Assembly (NCBI GenBank): GCA_963575745.1
Contig: CAUYUJ010001293.1
Span: 1-64,000 of the forward strand
Direction: 5' to 3'
From: Prorocentrum cordatum
Lineage: Eukaryota > Sar > Dinophyceae > Prorocentrales > Prorocentraceae
DNA length: 64,000 bases
In this document: positions 50,743 through 60,204 of the stretch, piece after piece
How positions within the stretch are numbered: the first letter of the stretch is position 1
Layout of the letters: each line of letters opens with the position of its first letter
The notes under the pieces: model-generated
Seen by the model: the letters and a program-made list of their open reading frames with translations, nothing else
What the model was told of the DNA's origin: nothing
Databases searched by the model: none
Program-made: the position numbers and the translations under genes

Positions 50743-51936
50743 ATGGGTACGAAGAGTTGGGCCGACACTGTGGGCCGATCATGGGACTCCAATGGGAAGA
50801 TCAAGTCCGCCTGGTTCTGCAAGTCTTGCACCCGAGCCGATGGCAGCAAGTTCATCAATGGTGCAGCGTCGACCCGCTGTACGCGGTGCAAGCTCCACAA
50901 GGGCGTCTCCTTCGGCGGAGGGGTGCCGCAGGGATGTCCGTCAACTAAGGTGCCGCCAAAGGGTCTGCCATGGACAACGGAGGCGAAGCAGCTCCAACTG
51001 CAGGCGGACGAGATCGCCAAGCTCAAGAAGCAGCTGCAGCATGCGACCAGCCGCCCCCCCGCGGACACCGACCAGGCGGCCATGGATTTGGACGAGGAGC
51101 CTCCGAAAGTGGATCGCAAGCGCCTGGGGTTCCTGCAGCGCGAGATTCCGCGCTTGGAGGCCAGCGGCCAGGATGAGCCCTCGTACATGGAGATGGCCAC
51201 GAAGTTCAAGTCTGAGCTCGCGGAGCTCAAGAGGCGTACGGTGGAGGCCAAGCCCCAAAACAAGAGGGTCGAGGGTGCCAGTCGCGAGGTGCGGAGGCTC
51301 CAGACCGTGCAGTCCAAGCATGCCAAGAAGGTTGAGGAGCTCAAGCGAGCAGCCGAGAAGGCGCAGGAGGCCCTGGGCGAGGCGCAGGCGCGAGCGGCCA
51401 AGTTGGACGGCGAGCTCACCAGCGCACAGCAGAGTCTCTCGGAGCTCACGGCGCGCATCCCTGGGGTCAATGCGGCGCCTCCTGCTGGGCCTGCTCCTGG
51501 GCCTGATGACTTCGTGCCTGGTCTTACTGCGGTCATGGCGAGCCTCGGCACGCACATCTCGGCCAAGGGCCTTTCTGTGGATCTCAGCGACGAGATCACC
51601 CAGAGCTTCCAGGTCGCGGGGGTCAAGGCCAACGAGGCTGTTCAGAATGCAGCAGAGGAGGCGGAGTCCCGCGCGCAGCGGCTGCGTGAGCAGGCTGCTC
51701 CTGAGGCGGGGGCGAAGCCTCCAGGCGGTACGCAGCCGGAGCAACAGCCTGGCGTGCCAGCTTGGGCGGACCTCTCTGCGGAGCAGCTGCGACAGCTCCT
51801 CGAGTCCATCCCCCAGTCTGTCCCTGCTGACGCGGACGAGGAGCAGCTCCGCTCGCTGGCCAAACGCACCTACGAGGCCACCCAGAACTTCACGGCCTCT
51901 GTCTCCAAGAAGGCCAGGTCCGACGTTCGTGCATAA
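50743..51936 (+). CDS. Retrotransposon ORF1 protein: zinc ribbon and coiled coil
   Basis: Intact 397-codon frame. Met at 50743 is chosen because the protein-like sequence (MGTKSWADTVGRSWDSNGK) begins there; the frame is open further 5' through the UTR. Residues 24-49 hold WFCKSC and TRCTRCK, giving C26, C29, C46 and C49 (CX2C-X16-CX2C), a zinc-ribbon pattern that could bind RNA or DNA. Residues about 80-100 and 145-260 are rich in Lys, Glu, Gln, Leu and Ala in heptad style (QADEIAKLKKQL, AEKAQEALGEAQARAAKLDG), predicting a coiled coil. The Pro/Gly-rich stretch near residue 250 separates this from a C-terminal helical part (AWADLSAEQLRQLLESIP). Non-LTR ORF1 proteins act as RNA-binding chaperones and multimerise by coiled coils. 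It is followed after 34 bases by the first ORF2 Met in another frame. Similarity to a named ORF1 family was not established. Confidence 0.82.
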   Translation: MGTKSWADTVGRSWDSNGKIKSAWFCKSCTRADGSKFINGAASTRCTRCKLHKGVSFGGGVPQGCPSTKVPPKGLPWTTEAKQLQLQADEIAKLKKQLQHATSRPPADTDQAAMDLDEEPPKVDRKRLGFLQREIPRLEASGQDEPSYMEMATKFKSELAELKRRTVEAKPQNKRVEGASREVRRLQTVQSKHAKKVEELKRAAEKAQEALGEAQARAAKLDGELTSAQQSLSELTARIPGVNAAPPAGPAPGPDDFVPGLTAVMASLGTHISAKGLSVDLSDEITQSFQVAGVKANEAVQNAAEEAESRAQRLREQAAPEAGAKPPGGTQPEQQPGVPAWADLSAEQLRQLLESIPQSVPADADEEQLRSLAKRTYEATQNFTASVSKKARSDVRA

Positions 51937-51970
51937 GCATTGCGGTGTTATTCTTATTATTTGCTTGTTG

Positions 51971-53116
51971 ATGTTTGCAGCCCTGGCGAAGTCTTACACT
52001 ATCACGGCATGCAATGGTGGGCGCCTCAAGGGCCTGAAGGAGTTTTTGGACGGTGAGCCGCAGTGCCAGTGCTTGCCGGCGCAGGAGCACCGCGCGGCCG
52101 AGGGCCGACCAGGGCACGCTCAACACCAAGCGGCCCAGCGAGGATTTCATGGAGTTTGGGCGGCGGCGCTGCCAGGCCAAGGCACCATGGACTCCAGCGG
52201 GGTGACGGTGCTGGTTCCCAGCAACGCGATGGTCTCTGCGCCGCCTCTCGCGGAGCCCACGTTGGTGCCTGGGCGAGCCGCGGCTGGCCATGCGCACGCG
52301 GGGCTCGCCAAGGGCTACGCGGTGGTCTCACTGAACCTCCGGTGAGCGGATGGCCTCTCGGACGAGAATCGCGCCATCCTGCGCGAGGTGTTGGGGTACC
52401 TGGCGCGCCTGAACGCCATCGGGATGCAGTGGGTGATCGGGGGCGACTGGAACCTGGAGCCGTCGGTCTTGGCGGAGCTGCGTGAGTTTCGGGCCGCGCA
52501 GGGGCCGGTCTCCGCCACGACGCGGCCGACCTGGTGTTGTCAATATTTCTTCGTTAGCGTGGCGATGGGCTTGCGGGCGGAGCAAGCTCCGAGGGCGGAC
52601 CCGAACGCGCAGCAGCCCATCACCAGGGCCGAGGTCGATGACGCAGTCAGCACGGGCCCGCGCGTGCCTGTCAGCCTCGGCTTTCACGGGATGCTCGGGA
52701 CACTGCGGGCCAGACAAATTTCCGATCCGCGGAAACTGCGGGGGCCGCCGCCGCCAGGCTGCGCGCGGTTTCCGCTTGACTGGGGACGGGCGCAAGCGGT
52801 GATCCAGGCCGCGACGGACAGGACGGGCTTCGGCCAGGCGTGGGACTTCGTGCTGGAGGGCCTCCACATCGAGCTGCCGGGCAGGATGGGCCGCCTGGGC
52901 GAGACCACGGGCACGCCCATCAGCGGACCGATCGGAATGCGCTGGGGGCACTTCCAGCCGCAGGGCACCAACGAGAAGATCGGCGACAGGCGCGATGGGG
53001 CTTGGCACGCTTGGGCGGCGGCTGCGAGGTGGGCCAAGCCGGCCCCTGCTGGGCCGGCCCCCCCCCTGGCTCGGGGGGGCGCAGGCAGGCCGTCTGAGGA
53101 GCAGTTGTGCGCCTAG
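51971..53116 (+). pseudogene. ORF2 endonuclease (EEP/APE-type) region, broken
   Basis: From the Met at 51971: TITACNGGRLKGLKEFL, then AQEHR (the Gln-Glu-His of the LQEHR motif), GFHGVWAAALPGQG, SGVTVLVPSNAMV, VPGRAAAGHAHAG and YAVVSLNL, followed by a TGA at 52343-52345. The same frame continues ENRAILREVLGYLARLNAIG, then WVIGGDWNLEP (the catalytic GDxN motif) and YFFVSVAMG, to a TAG at 53114-53116. Both stops are in frame with no shift. This is the order of an exonuclease-endonuclease-phosphatase domain that nicks target DNA. The final SDH motif is not seen, and the text between ATTRPT and YFFVS looks shortened. Stop readthrough is possible in principle, but point decay is simpler. Confidence 0.78.
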
Positions 53117-56100
53117 ATGGGCAAGTCGCAGTACGATCTAATTGGCTTCTTCAGCAGGATCCAGAAGAACTCGCCCGCGCTTCCCCTGCTGGACCAGCGT
53201 GCGCGGGAGCTGTTCCAGGCTGGCCTGTTGCGGATGGCCGAGCCCGATTTCAATGAAGAGGTGGAATACGTCACCAGTAGGGCCGATGCGCTGCGGGCCA
53301 AGGTCGCAGCTGCTCAGGCACGCTCCTGGCGGCACTGGGTCGAGAAGGCATTGGCAGGTGGCGCCGGGCTTGCACGCCGGTTTTTTAGACCTCGAGAGTT
53401 CCAGGAAGTTGTTCAGAGTTTGGAGGGTTGTCAGCCCTACAAGTACGCGGGCGACTGCATGCAGCAGCGGGGGCAGATATGGAGCACGCACAACGGCCGC
53501 CAGCTCGACCCGCTCTCGGACGTGCAGTGGGGCCCCCTCCCAGAGCTGACAGCAGCGGGCATCCGCCATGCCGTCGGCACCTTCCCGTGGAAAACAGGCG
53601 TGGGCCAGGTTCCGCTTGCGCCGAGGCTCCTCGAGCAGGCGTCGGACGAGGCGCTGCATGCGGTGGCCCTCCTCTTCATGCGTTGCGAAGCCTTGACGGT
53701 CTGGCCGCAGGGCCACCTCCTGACCACCCGGCACGGCTCCCCAAGAGCGACGGGGGGCACCGCCTGATCGCCCTCATGAATACGCTGGTGCGCGTCTGGG
53801 GGAAGGCGCGGCGCGGCGTCTCGGAGGCATGGGGGCAGAGTTACCCCTCGGAATTCTTCTGGGGCTCAGGGGCGGGGAGGTCTTCCTCGGCGTCAGCCTT
53901 CGAGACCAATATGGAGGCGGAGATCGCGGACTTGTTGGGGGAGCACGCGGTCACGGTGCTTTTTGACCTCCTCATGTTCTATGAGCTGGTGCGGCACGAT
54001 GTCCTGTTGGATTGCTGCCGGGCCCATGGCTACCCCATGCGCATGGCGTGGATGCTGGTGGGGTCGTGCCAGCAGCCGCGGGCGATCCGCGCCAACGGCT
54101 CGCTCTCCGCCATGGTCACGGCCTTCCAGGACGTGCTTGCCGGGTGTTCCCACGCTACGACGCTGGCCAGGGTTTTGCTTACGAAAGGGCTGAATGCGTC
54201 GATAGCGCGGAGCCTTTTGGTGCGGCCACGCGCGCTGATCGACGACGTCTCCTTCCAGTGCGTGGGGACTGACCTGAGCACCCTCGGCCAGCTCTGGACC
54301 ACGGTGCGCGCCTTCTGCTTGGAGCTGCAGTCGCTCGGCTGCCTGGTCCAGCCCGCGAAGTGCGGGGTCGTCGCCGCGACGAGGGGGGCGAAGCGGAAGT
54401 TCGCGGAGCACGCGCAGGTCATCCGCTTCCGCGGGAAAGCCCACATGCAGAACCTTGGCCACGAGCTCCACGGCAGGGCGGTCAAAAAGTTGGCCCATAG
54501 GCGTCGCATGGTGAACATGGGCGGCAAGTGGAGCAAGATTGGCCAGCGCCGCATGGCCGTGGGGCCCAGGAAGGCGGGCATCCTCTGGAAGACTGGGGTC
54601 CTGCCAGCGGCCGCACATGGGACGAGCGTGGCCGGGTGCGAAGACCAGTCGATCCGGCAGCCCCGTGCGACGGCGGGCCGCTTCGCGGGCTGCAAGGGCC
54701 ACGGGTCCTTGACGACCTACCTGATGACGATCCCAGCCATGACCTTCGACCCCATCTTCGAGGTCACGATGGCGGTGGTCGGCGATTTCGCAGATTGGGT
54801 CTGGCAAGCGAAGGGCTCTCCCGCGAGGCTCCGTAAGGCCTTCCTCGCCATGCAGTGCAAGTTCGAGGATGCCAAGAAGGTCACGTGGGCCCATTGCCGC
54901 GGGCCCCTGGCGGCAGCATGGCTTAGTTTGCGCCGGATAGACTGGCAGCTGTGTGACCCGATGCGCTTCCGGAGCGACCGCGGCCAGGTCGTGCACCTGC
55001 TGCGCCAGGCACCTTCGGATGTCCTGACGCTCCTGGAGCAGGGCATCATGAGATGGCAGGGTCGTCGCATGCTGGCGCACTACCCCGCGCACTACCAAGG
55101 CTTCCAGGTCTGGGGAAGGGCGCTGGCCCTGGGCCACCAGGACGTGGGTCGCTGCCCAAGGCGGAGCGGGGCCCTGCGGGCACTCCAGGCCAACGCGCTC
55201 TGGCCTCCTCGACGCTCTTTCCTCGCGGGGAGGCGCGAGAAACCGGGCTGCGTACTGCGCGGCGCGCCCGAGGGTTTCAACGGCCACTTGTACTTCGAGT
55301 GCGAGGCGGTGCAGCGGCAGCAGGACGATGAGGTGGAGGGGCCTTGCCCCGAGGAGCGGCTGGTTACCCGAGAGAGGCTGCGGTGGCAGGCAGTGGACAC
55401 GGGCGATGGCCCCAGCTACGAGCACCTTGAGTTCACCCTGCCGCTAGCCCCTCCGCTGCCCGACCAGGTCCCCGAGGAGCTCCCGGTGTTCGAGCGGGGG
55501 CTGGAGCGGCAAGCTTGGGGGCAGCAGCTCTTTGTCGATGGGTCTGGCCGCCGCTCGTCGTTCGTGGAGGCGCGCAGGTGCGGATGGTCAGTCGTGCAGA
55601 TCTCGGACGAGCCGCTGCCGATTAAGGCGCGCGGGGGCAGCCTCCCGGGGCTCGCGCAGACGGTGCCGAGATCGGAGCGGCACGCCGGCATGCGAGCCAT
55701 TCTTTTTGGGCGGCCGCCAGTGCACGTGCTGTCAGACCACATGTCGTTCGTGCAGGAGGTCCGCGAGTGGCAGGGTAGGCGCACCAGGCCGCGAGCTCCG
55801 CACGCGATGGTTTGGCGGCAAATCGGGGCGACGGTGGAGGGGCGCGGCGTGCCCATGCCGACTGCAGAGTGGGCGCGTGCCCACCGCGAGCTGGAGGACG
55901 CCGCGCTGGCCGACGGCGCGGCTTTCCGCTACGTCGGCAATATCTGGGCCGACATCTTCGCCAATATGGGCTCGGCCAGCATCGCGGTGTCGGAGGTGCA
56001 CGTGCGGGCGCGCGAGATTCAGCTGCGGGACGTTCCGGAGGCCATGCGCTACGTGGCCTGGGCGGCTGAGCGCGCAGTGCGGCTTTCAGTTGGCGGGTCA

Positions 56101-56650
56101 GCTGCGGTCCCGGAGCAGGTAGCCAGGTGCCCAGGTGGGAGTAGGTGCCAGGTGCCCAGGCAGCAAGGTGGCCCAGGTGGGAATGAAGGTACCAGGGTTG
56201 AGTATCGTGGCCCACGACCTCAAGCAGCTCACCAACGGAGTGCTCAAGTGCGCGGTGTGCTACCGCTTCGCGACCACCACGGCCTCGCTCCAAATTTTAT
56301 GCTGTTCGCCGTGCGAGCCGCCGACGGTGGGCGCCCGCCACGTCACGGAAACGGCGGGGTTCGCGATCTGGTGCGCGGTTTGCGGCGCTTGGTCCAGCGA
56401 GTCGAATCGGCTCTCACCCAAGTTCAGGGATCCGTGCCGAGGGCCATCCAAGGTGCCCAAGACGCGGTGGACGGAGAAGGACGCAGTGAAGCAATTGCGG
56501 CGCGGGCTGCATCCCAACACGCGGGTCGACCTGGAGACTGGGAGGCCCTGGCGTGGAGCCACCAACGTGATGACCGCGGGCTCCCTGCTGCTGGACAGCA
56601 TGCGGGGCCACCAGGCCAGAACGGCTTCGGCCTCCACGTCGGCTGCATAG
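53117..56650 (+). pseudogene. ORF2 reverse transcriptase and RNase H, frameshifted
   Basis: 53117-about 53735 continues the endonuclease frame (connector: LDQRARELFQAGLLRMAEPD, SWRHWVEKALAGGAG). Near 53731-53745 the frame shifts; KSDGGHRLIALMNTLVRVWG then opens the RT. Motif A is LFDLLMFYELV (Asp at 53965), motif B GCSHATTLARVLL, motif C ALIDDVSFQ (Asp-Asp from 54241, IDD in place of YADD) and motif D QPAKCGVVAA. RNase H follows: LFVDGSG (Asp 55537), SERHAGMRAI (Glu 55675), LSDHMSF (Asp 55735), EWARAHRELEDAA and GNIWADIFA (Asp 55951), so all four acidic residues are kept. After about 56110 a GGTGCCCAGGTGGGAGTAGG-type repeat intrudes and the frame changes. LKQLTNGVLKCAVCYRF, CCSPC, FAIWCAVCGAW and LRRGLHPNTRVDLETGRP form a Cys-rich C-terminus ending at the TAG at 56648-56650. 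Confidence 0.85.
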
Positions 56651-57015
56651 TTTTTGTTGCGATGCCAGGTGGCGTTGGCAGCGGGGCCCAGCGTGCTCCA
56701 GAGGCGCTCCGCCGGAGCACGTTCGGGCACGTGCTGGCTCGGGGTTCGCCCTGAGCGCGCTGCCGGAGGGCATCGTCGTCGCCGCGGGCTTCTTCATGGT
56801 GCTCTACGGCGTGCTCTACGGCGTGTTCGTGGGTCAGGCCTTTGCTCTGACCCGCCCAGGAGTGCTGGTAGAGCGGTGGCTCCCAGTTCCAGCAGGGTCC
56901 AAAGTTTTGAGGGATCCGTGGCTGGACAGGTCCCTGGTCGTCTGAAGGACCAGCCTTGCCGTGCTCGGCGGCCTCGGCGAGTGGGCGCGCAGGCACTGTG
57001 GCGTCCCCTTCTGCT
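56651..57015 (+). other. Presumed 3' UTR of the retrotransposon
   Basis: No gene. Contains a 15-bp tandem pair (GTGCTCTACGGC twice, 56801-56825) and GC-rich sequence up to the CT tract. Assigned to the element by position only. Confidence 0.5.
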
Positions 57016-57017
57016 GT

Positions 57018-57018
57018 G

Positions 57019-57063
<45 letters not shown>

Positions 57064-57100
57064 TTCTCCTCCTCCTCCACCTCCTCCTCCTTTCTCCGTC
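57018..57100. repeat. (CT)n then (TCC)n tract
   Basis: CTCTCTCTCT with TTT interruptions to 57066, then CTCCTCCTCC to about 57095. Likely 3' flank of the retrotransposon insertion. Confidence 0.93.
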
Positions 57101-57205
57101 GCGAGGCGCCTGGAGAGGCGGGGAGCAGAGGGGGCGGCCCACCGAGGCATGCCTCGCATCGTTATCGGGCGGGGTTTGGTGGGCCGATCTCCCACCGGCA
57201 CCACC

Positions 57206-57605
57206 GTATGTAGGAGGAGGAGGAGGAGGAGGAGGAGGAGGACGAGGACGAGGAGGAGGAGGACGAGGACGGGGAGGATGAGGACGAGGAGGAGGAGGAG
57301 GAGGAGGAGGAGGAGGAGGAGGAGGAGTCCAGGCCGCGGCGCCCGAGACATGCTCCAGAGCTTCCTGATCCTAGAGTTTCTCGATTGATCGGGAGCCTTG
57401 AGACGGGGGTCAATGTCAACGGGGGTCAGCCACAGCGCCGGGTCTTGCAGGATCCCGCAGCTCCAGGGTCTCATTGATCCGGGCTTGGGTGCAGGATCCT
57501 GCAGGATCTCGCAGGATCTTGCAGGGCCAGGATCGCATTGACCCGGGCTTGCGCGCAGGATCCTGCAGGATCCTGCAAGGCCCGATTGACCCTGGTCTGG
57601 ATTGA
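57206..57605. repeat. (GGA)n array and CAGGATCC repeats
   Basis: GGA/GGACGA array 57212-57330. From 57445 to 57590, CAGGATCCTGCAGGATCTCG, GCAGGATCTTGCAGG and GCGCAGGATCCTGCAGGATC alternate with GATTGACC and GCATTGACC spacers, matching 9515-9600. Confidence 0.88.
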
Positions 57606-57850
57606 CCCGGGCCATGAGATCCCCGAATTCACCCTCACCCGATGCTATCCTCGTCCTGTTTTCGTCGAGCGTTCAGGAATACAGGACGGGAGGTATTCCT
57701 AAGCCGTTTTCGGCCTCTGGAGGCCCTCGCCGGGCCTTGGAACTGTGGGCCCGGGACTGGAAATTTGCTCTTCGGAAAAGGGTCGGGTTTTCTGGGGGTC
57801 GCGTTTGTTGAAACAAACCAAGGCACTGTTTGTTTGGTCACGGATCGCAG

Positions 57851-58010
57851 CGGTGGCGGCCAAAAGGGGGGCGGATGTCGTGGCCGCGGCCATGACACCC
57901 GCCCGGATGTCATGGCCCCTTCTGCTCATGTCTTTACGCCCCCCTGGCCCCCCCCCCATCGTCCGCGCACATGCCTGCGCACAGGATTTGTGCCCCCCCT
58001 CATCTCAGCC
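57851..58010. mobile_element. Family K element, copy K3 (right end unclear)
   Basis: CGGTGGCGGCCAAAAGGGGG at the left, ATGTCATGGCCCCTTCTGCT and TTTACGCCCCCCTGGCCCCC inside. The right TIR (CCTCTTGGCCGC) is not present. Confidence 0.6.
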
Positions 58011-58559
58011 TCCCCCGCTCGCAGCGGGCAGAGTGCACGCCGCCCCTCTGAGACCCAGGTTTCGCAGTTGTTTCACAAGGGGCGTCTGCGCCCGGTTTCG
58101 GGCCCCGGGGACATTAGAGATCGATCTGACTCAGAAAAAGTGCGCAGAGAGATCGGGTGTAGGGCTCTGGTCGTGATTTGTCGCGATGTGGTTCTTTTGT
58201 CGCAGCGACGAGCATGACGACGACATGGGGCATGTCGTGGGGTTGTCGCAGATCCTACGGATTCTGAAAGGGTAACGGGTTCCTGAGGATGTTTGAAAAT
58301 CTAGACGATTCGCGTAACCTCACCAGCCCATCCAGAAACGATGTTTGGACGAGTTGCGTTGTTCAGGGATGTGGTGGAGCATGCTGTGGGACAAGAGTTT
58401 GGGGAAACCGCCATGTCCCAAAACGAGGAGGATGGAGGAGGAATCGGAGGAGGAGGAGGACGAGGAGGCGGAGGAAGAAGGTGCTGCCTGCCTCGCCTCG
58501 CATGTGGCTTGGGGTCTGTGGACGCAGCTTCGTCTGTTCCATTCGCGTGCTGCTGAGTC

Positions 58560-59543
58560 CGCGACCTGCGGGTCTGTGGCCAGGAAGCGGGTGACACCCC
58601 GCATAGGTTATTTCGTTGTGATTTGTCTCAGTGCGTGCGTGACAGCCTTGGTCTTGACGCGGTGTCCCAGGCTGGGGCGGCGTGCGCCGAGGACGATGCG
58701 CTGCTGTTCCGTTGCCTAGTCGACTCGAAGCTTCGATTGCAACCACCTCCCGATCAGTCTGGGCTTGTTATATTTGACGGGCCGTTGGCGGGAGGCGTCT
58801 TCACAGGCACTGTGGCTATTGACGGGAGCCTCCTCGGCCCCGATCTCCCGCTTTGTTCGAGGGGGGGTTGGGCGGTGGTCTCGGTTGATCAGCATGGCAA
58901 CTCGCAAGGAGCTTGTTTCGGCCCTCTCCCCACGGCTCTGCAGGAGATAGGCCTCGCTGAGTTGTGGGCCCTTTTCCAGTGCTTGTCTCTTGCGGCCGCA
59001 CCCATCACGGTCGTCACCGAATGCCATGCTATCGTTGATGGGGTGGCTGCGGGAAAGGCTCGATGTGCTCTTTCGAACCGTCTCTACTCTTGAGGTCTGG
59101 GAATAGAGTTGGTTTAAGATGCAGGACTAAGGGGCCGACGAGGTTTCGGTTCGCTGGGTCCCGTCTCACAAAACCTGGCCCGACGCCCAGAAACGAGGTG
59201 TCACTTTCGTGGCAACGTGCTGGCGGATGAGTTCGCTAAGCGCGGGGCCAGGGCTCATCCCACGGACGAAGACTGGGCTCACAGACGTTCTCTTCCCTGG
59301 TGGGCAAGCCGTCACGTTGCCTACTACACGGGTTTGATCTTGCACCACTTGGCGCGCGCGGATGTTCCTGACGTCGTCCGCCCGAGGGTGCTGAGAGTCC
59401 GTTTTGCCCCGCTGGACTTTGCCTCTGACCCTCGGGGCCATCAGGTCAAACTGGTCCGTGGGCTTTGGGGGTTGCGTCTGCTTCGGTCGATCGGGCACGT
59501 ATCGCTGCAAGGTCGTCTCTCGTCCTTGCCCTGGCGTTCCTGA
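58560..59543 (+). pseudogene. Decayed RNase H end of a second retroelement type
   Basis: 58623-59093 reads VAIDGSLLGPDLPLCSRGG (first catalytic Asp at 58821), ALQEIGLAELWALFQCLSLA (Glu) and ITVVTECHAIVDGV, where the usual second Asp is Glu. A TGA ends it at 59091-59093. VSVRWVPSHKTWPDAQKRG (about 59143-59200) in another frame gives the His region. A further shift leads to GNVLADEFAKRGARAHP (from about 59208), the final Asp region, open to 59543. Upstream, HRLFRCDLSQCVRDSLG (about 58595-58640) resembles the Cys/His motif before RNase H in dinoflagellate elements. It is unrelated in sequence to the 55.5-kb RNase H. The RT part is absent. Confidence 0.72.
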
Positions 59544-59593
59544 ACGTCTGGCTCGTGCCCACCCGTCCCATCGCCTGTGGTGGGCTGGTGGAC

Positions 59594-59720
59594 TTGGCAT
59601 CGCTCGGACGTGTGCATTTTTCCTTCGGCGAGGACCATCGAGGAGCATCCTTGATCACTTGGCGAAAAAAACATGCACGAAACCTACAAAAAACACAGGG
59701 AATGGACGTCCGAGCGATGG
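59594..59720. mobile_element. Family B TIR element, copy B4, with 9-bp TSD
   Basis: TTGGCATCGCTCGGACGT and ACGTCCGAGCGATGG. CTGGTGGAC flanks both ends (59585-59593, 59721-59729). A 9-bp duplication is in the range typical of Mutator-like transposons. 127 bp, so non-autonomous. Confidence 0.9.
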
Positions 59721-59729
59721 CTGGTGGAC

Positions 59730-60200
59730 CTACCGAAGGAGTGGTCTGGTGCTCGCGCTGCAGGGCGCACGGCGCCCAGCAGGTGCTCGAGATCGGCAGG
59801 CCCCGTGCCCCCCCCACGGACGGGGGCCGCCGCTCTTCGAAGGCGCTGCGAAAGGGCAAGGACCCTTCCTCGGGATCCCCCCCCCTTCCTCGCCCCTTTC
59901 CTGTCTTCCCTCCGCGGGAGCTTCGGGAGGTGGGGGTGGGTGGAGGGCCTCTGTGCTGTCGTTTCTGAGACTGAGGACCCCGGCGAGCTTTACCGCGTGC
60001 ACGGTGTGCTCGTCCCTGCTGCGCCCGTTCGTTTTCGGAGGCCTCACCCGCCCGAGGCGGACAGGTCTGCCGTGGAGCCCAGCGCGGTGGCGGAAATGGC
60101 AGTAGCGCCTCCCGCTGCCGGCTCCACTCGTGGCTGAGATCGTGGGACTCATGATGGGGCGGTTCCCTCGGGGGCCGCCTCCAAAGGAAGGGAAAGGGAA
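59730..60200. other. Unassigned GC-rich stretch, no gene recognised
   Basis: Complex GC-rich sequence with overlapping open frames on both strands and no recognisable domain. Confidence 0.45.
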
Positions 60201-60204
60201 AGGA

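Larger units (their letters stand above)
50569..57015 (+). mobile_element. Near-full-length non-LTR retrotransposon with spliced-leader 5' end
   Basis: Order: leader relic, 5' UTR (about 152 bases), ORF1, endonuclease, connector, RT, RNase H, Cys-rich C-terminus, 3' UTR. The 5' flank is (TCC)n and the 3' side runs into (CT)n/(TCC)n at 57018-57095, so the element seems inserted in a pyrimidine microsatellite. No poly-A tail or clear target-site duplication is visible because the target is itself repetitive. Several stops and frameshifts in ORF2 mean this copy is inactive unless recoded. The 3' boundary is approximate. Confidence 0.82.
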
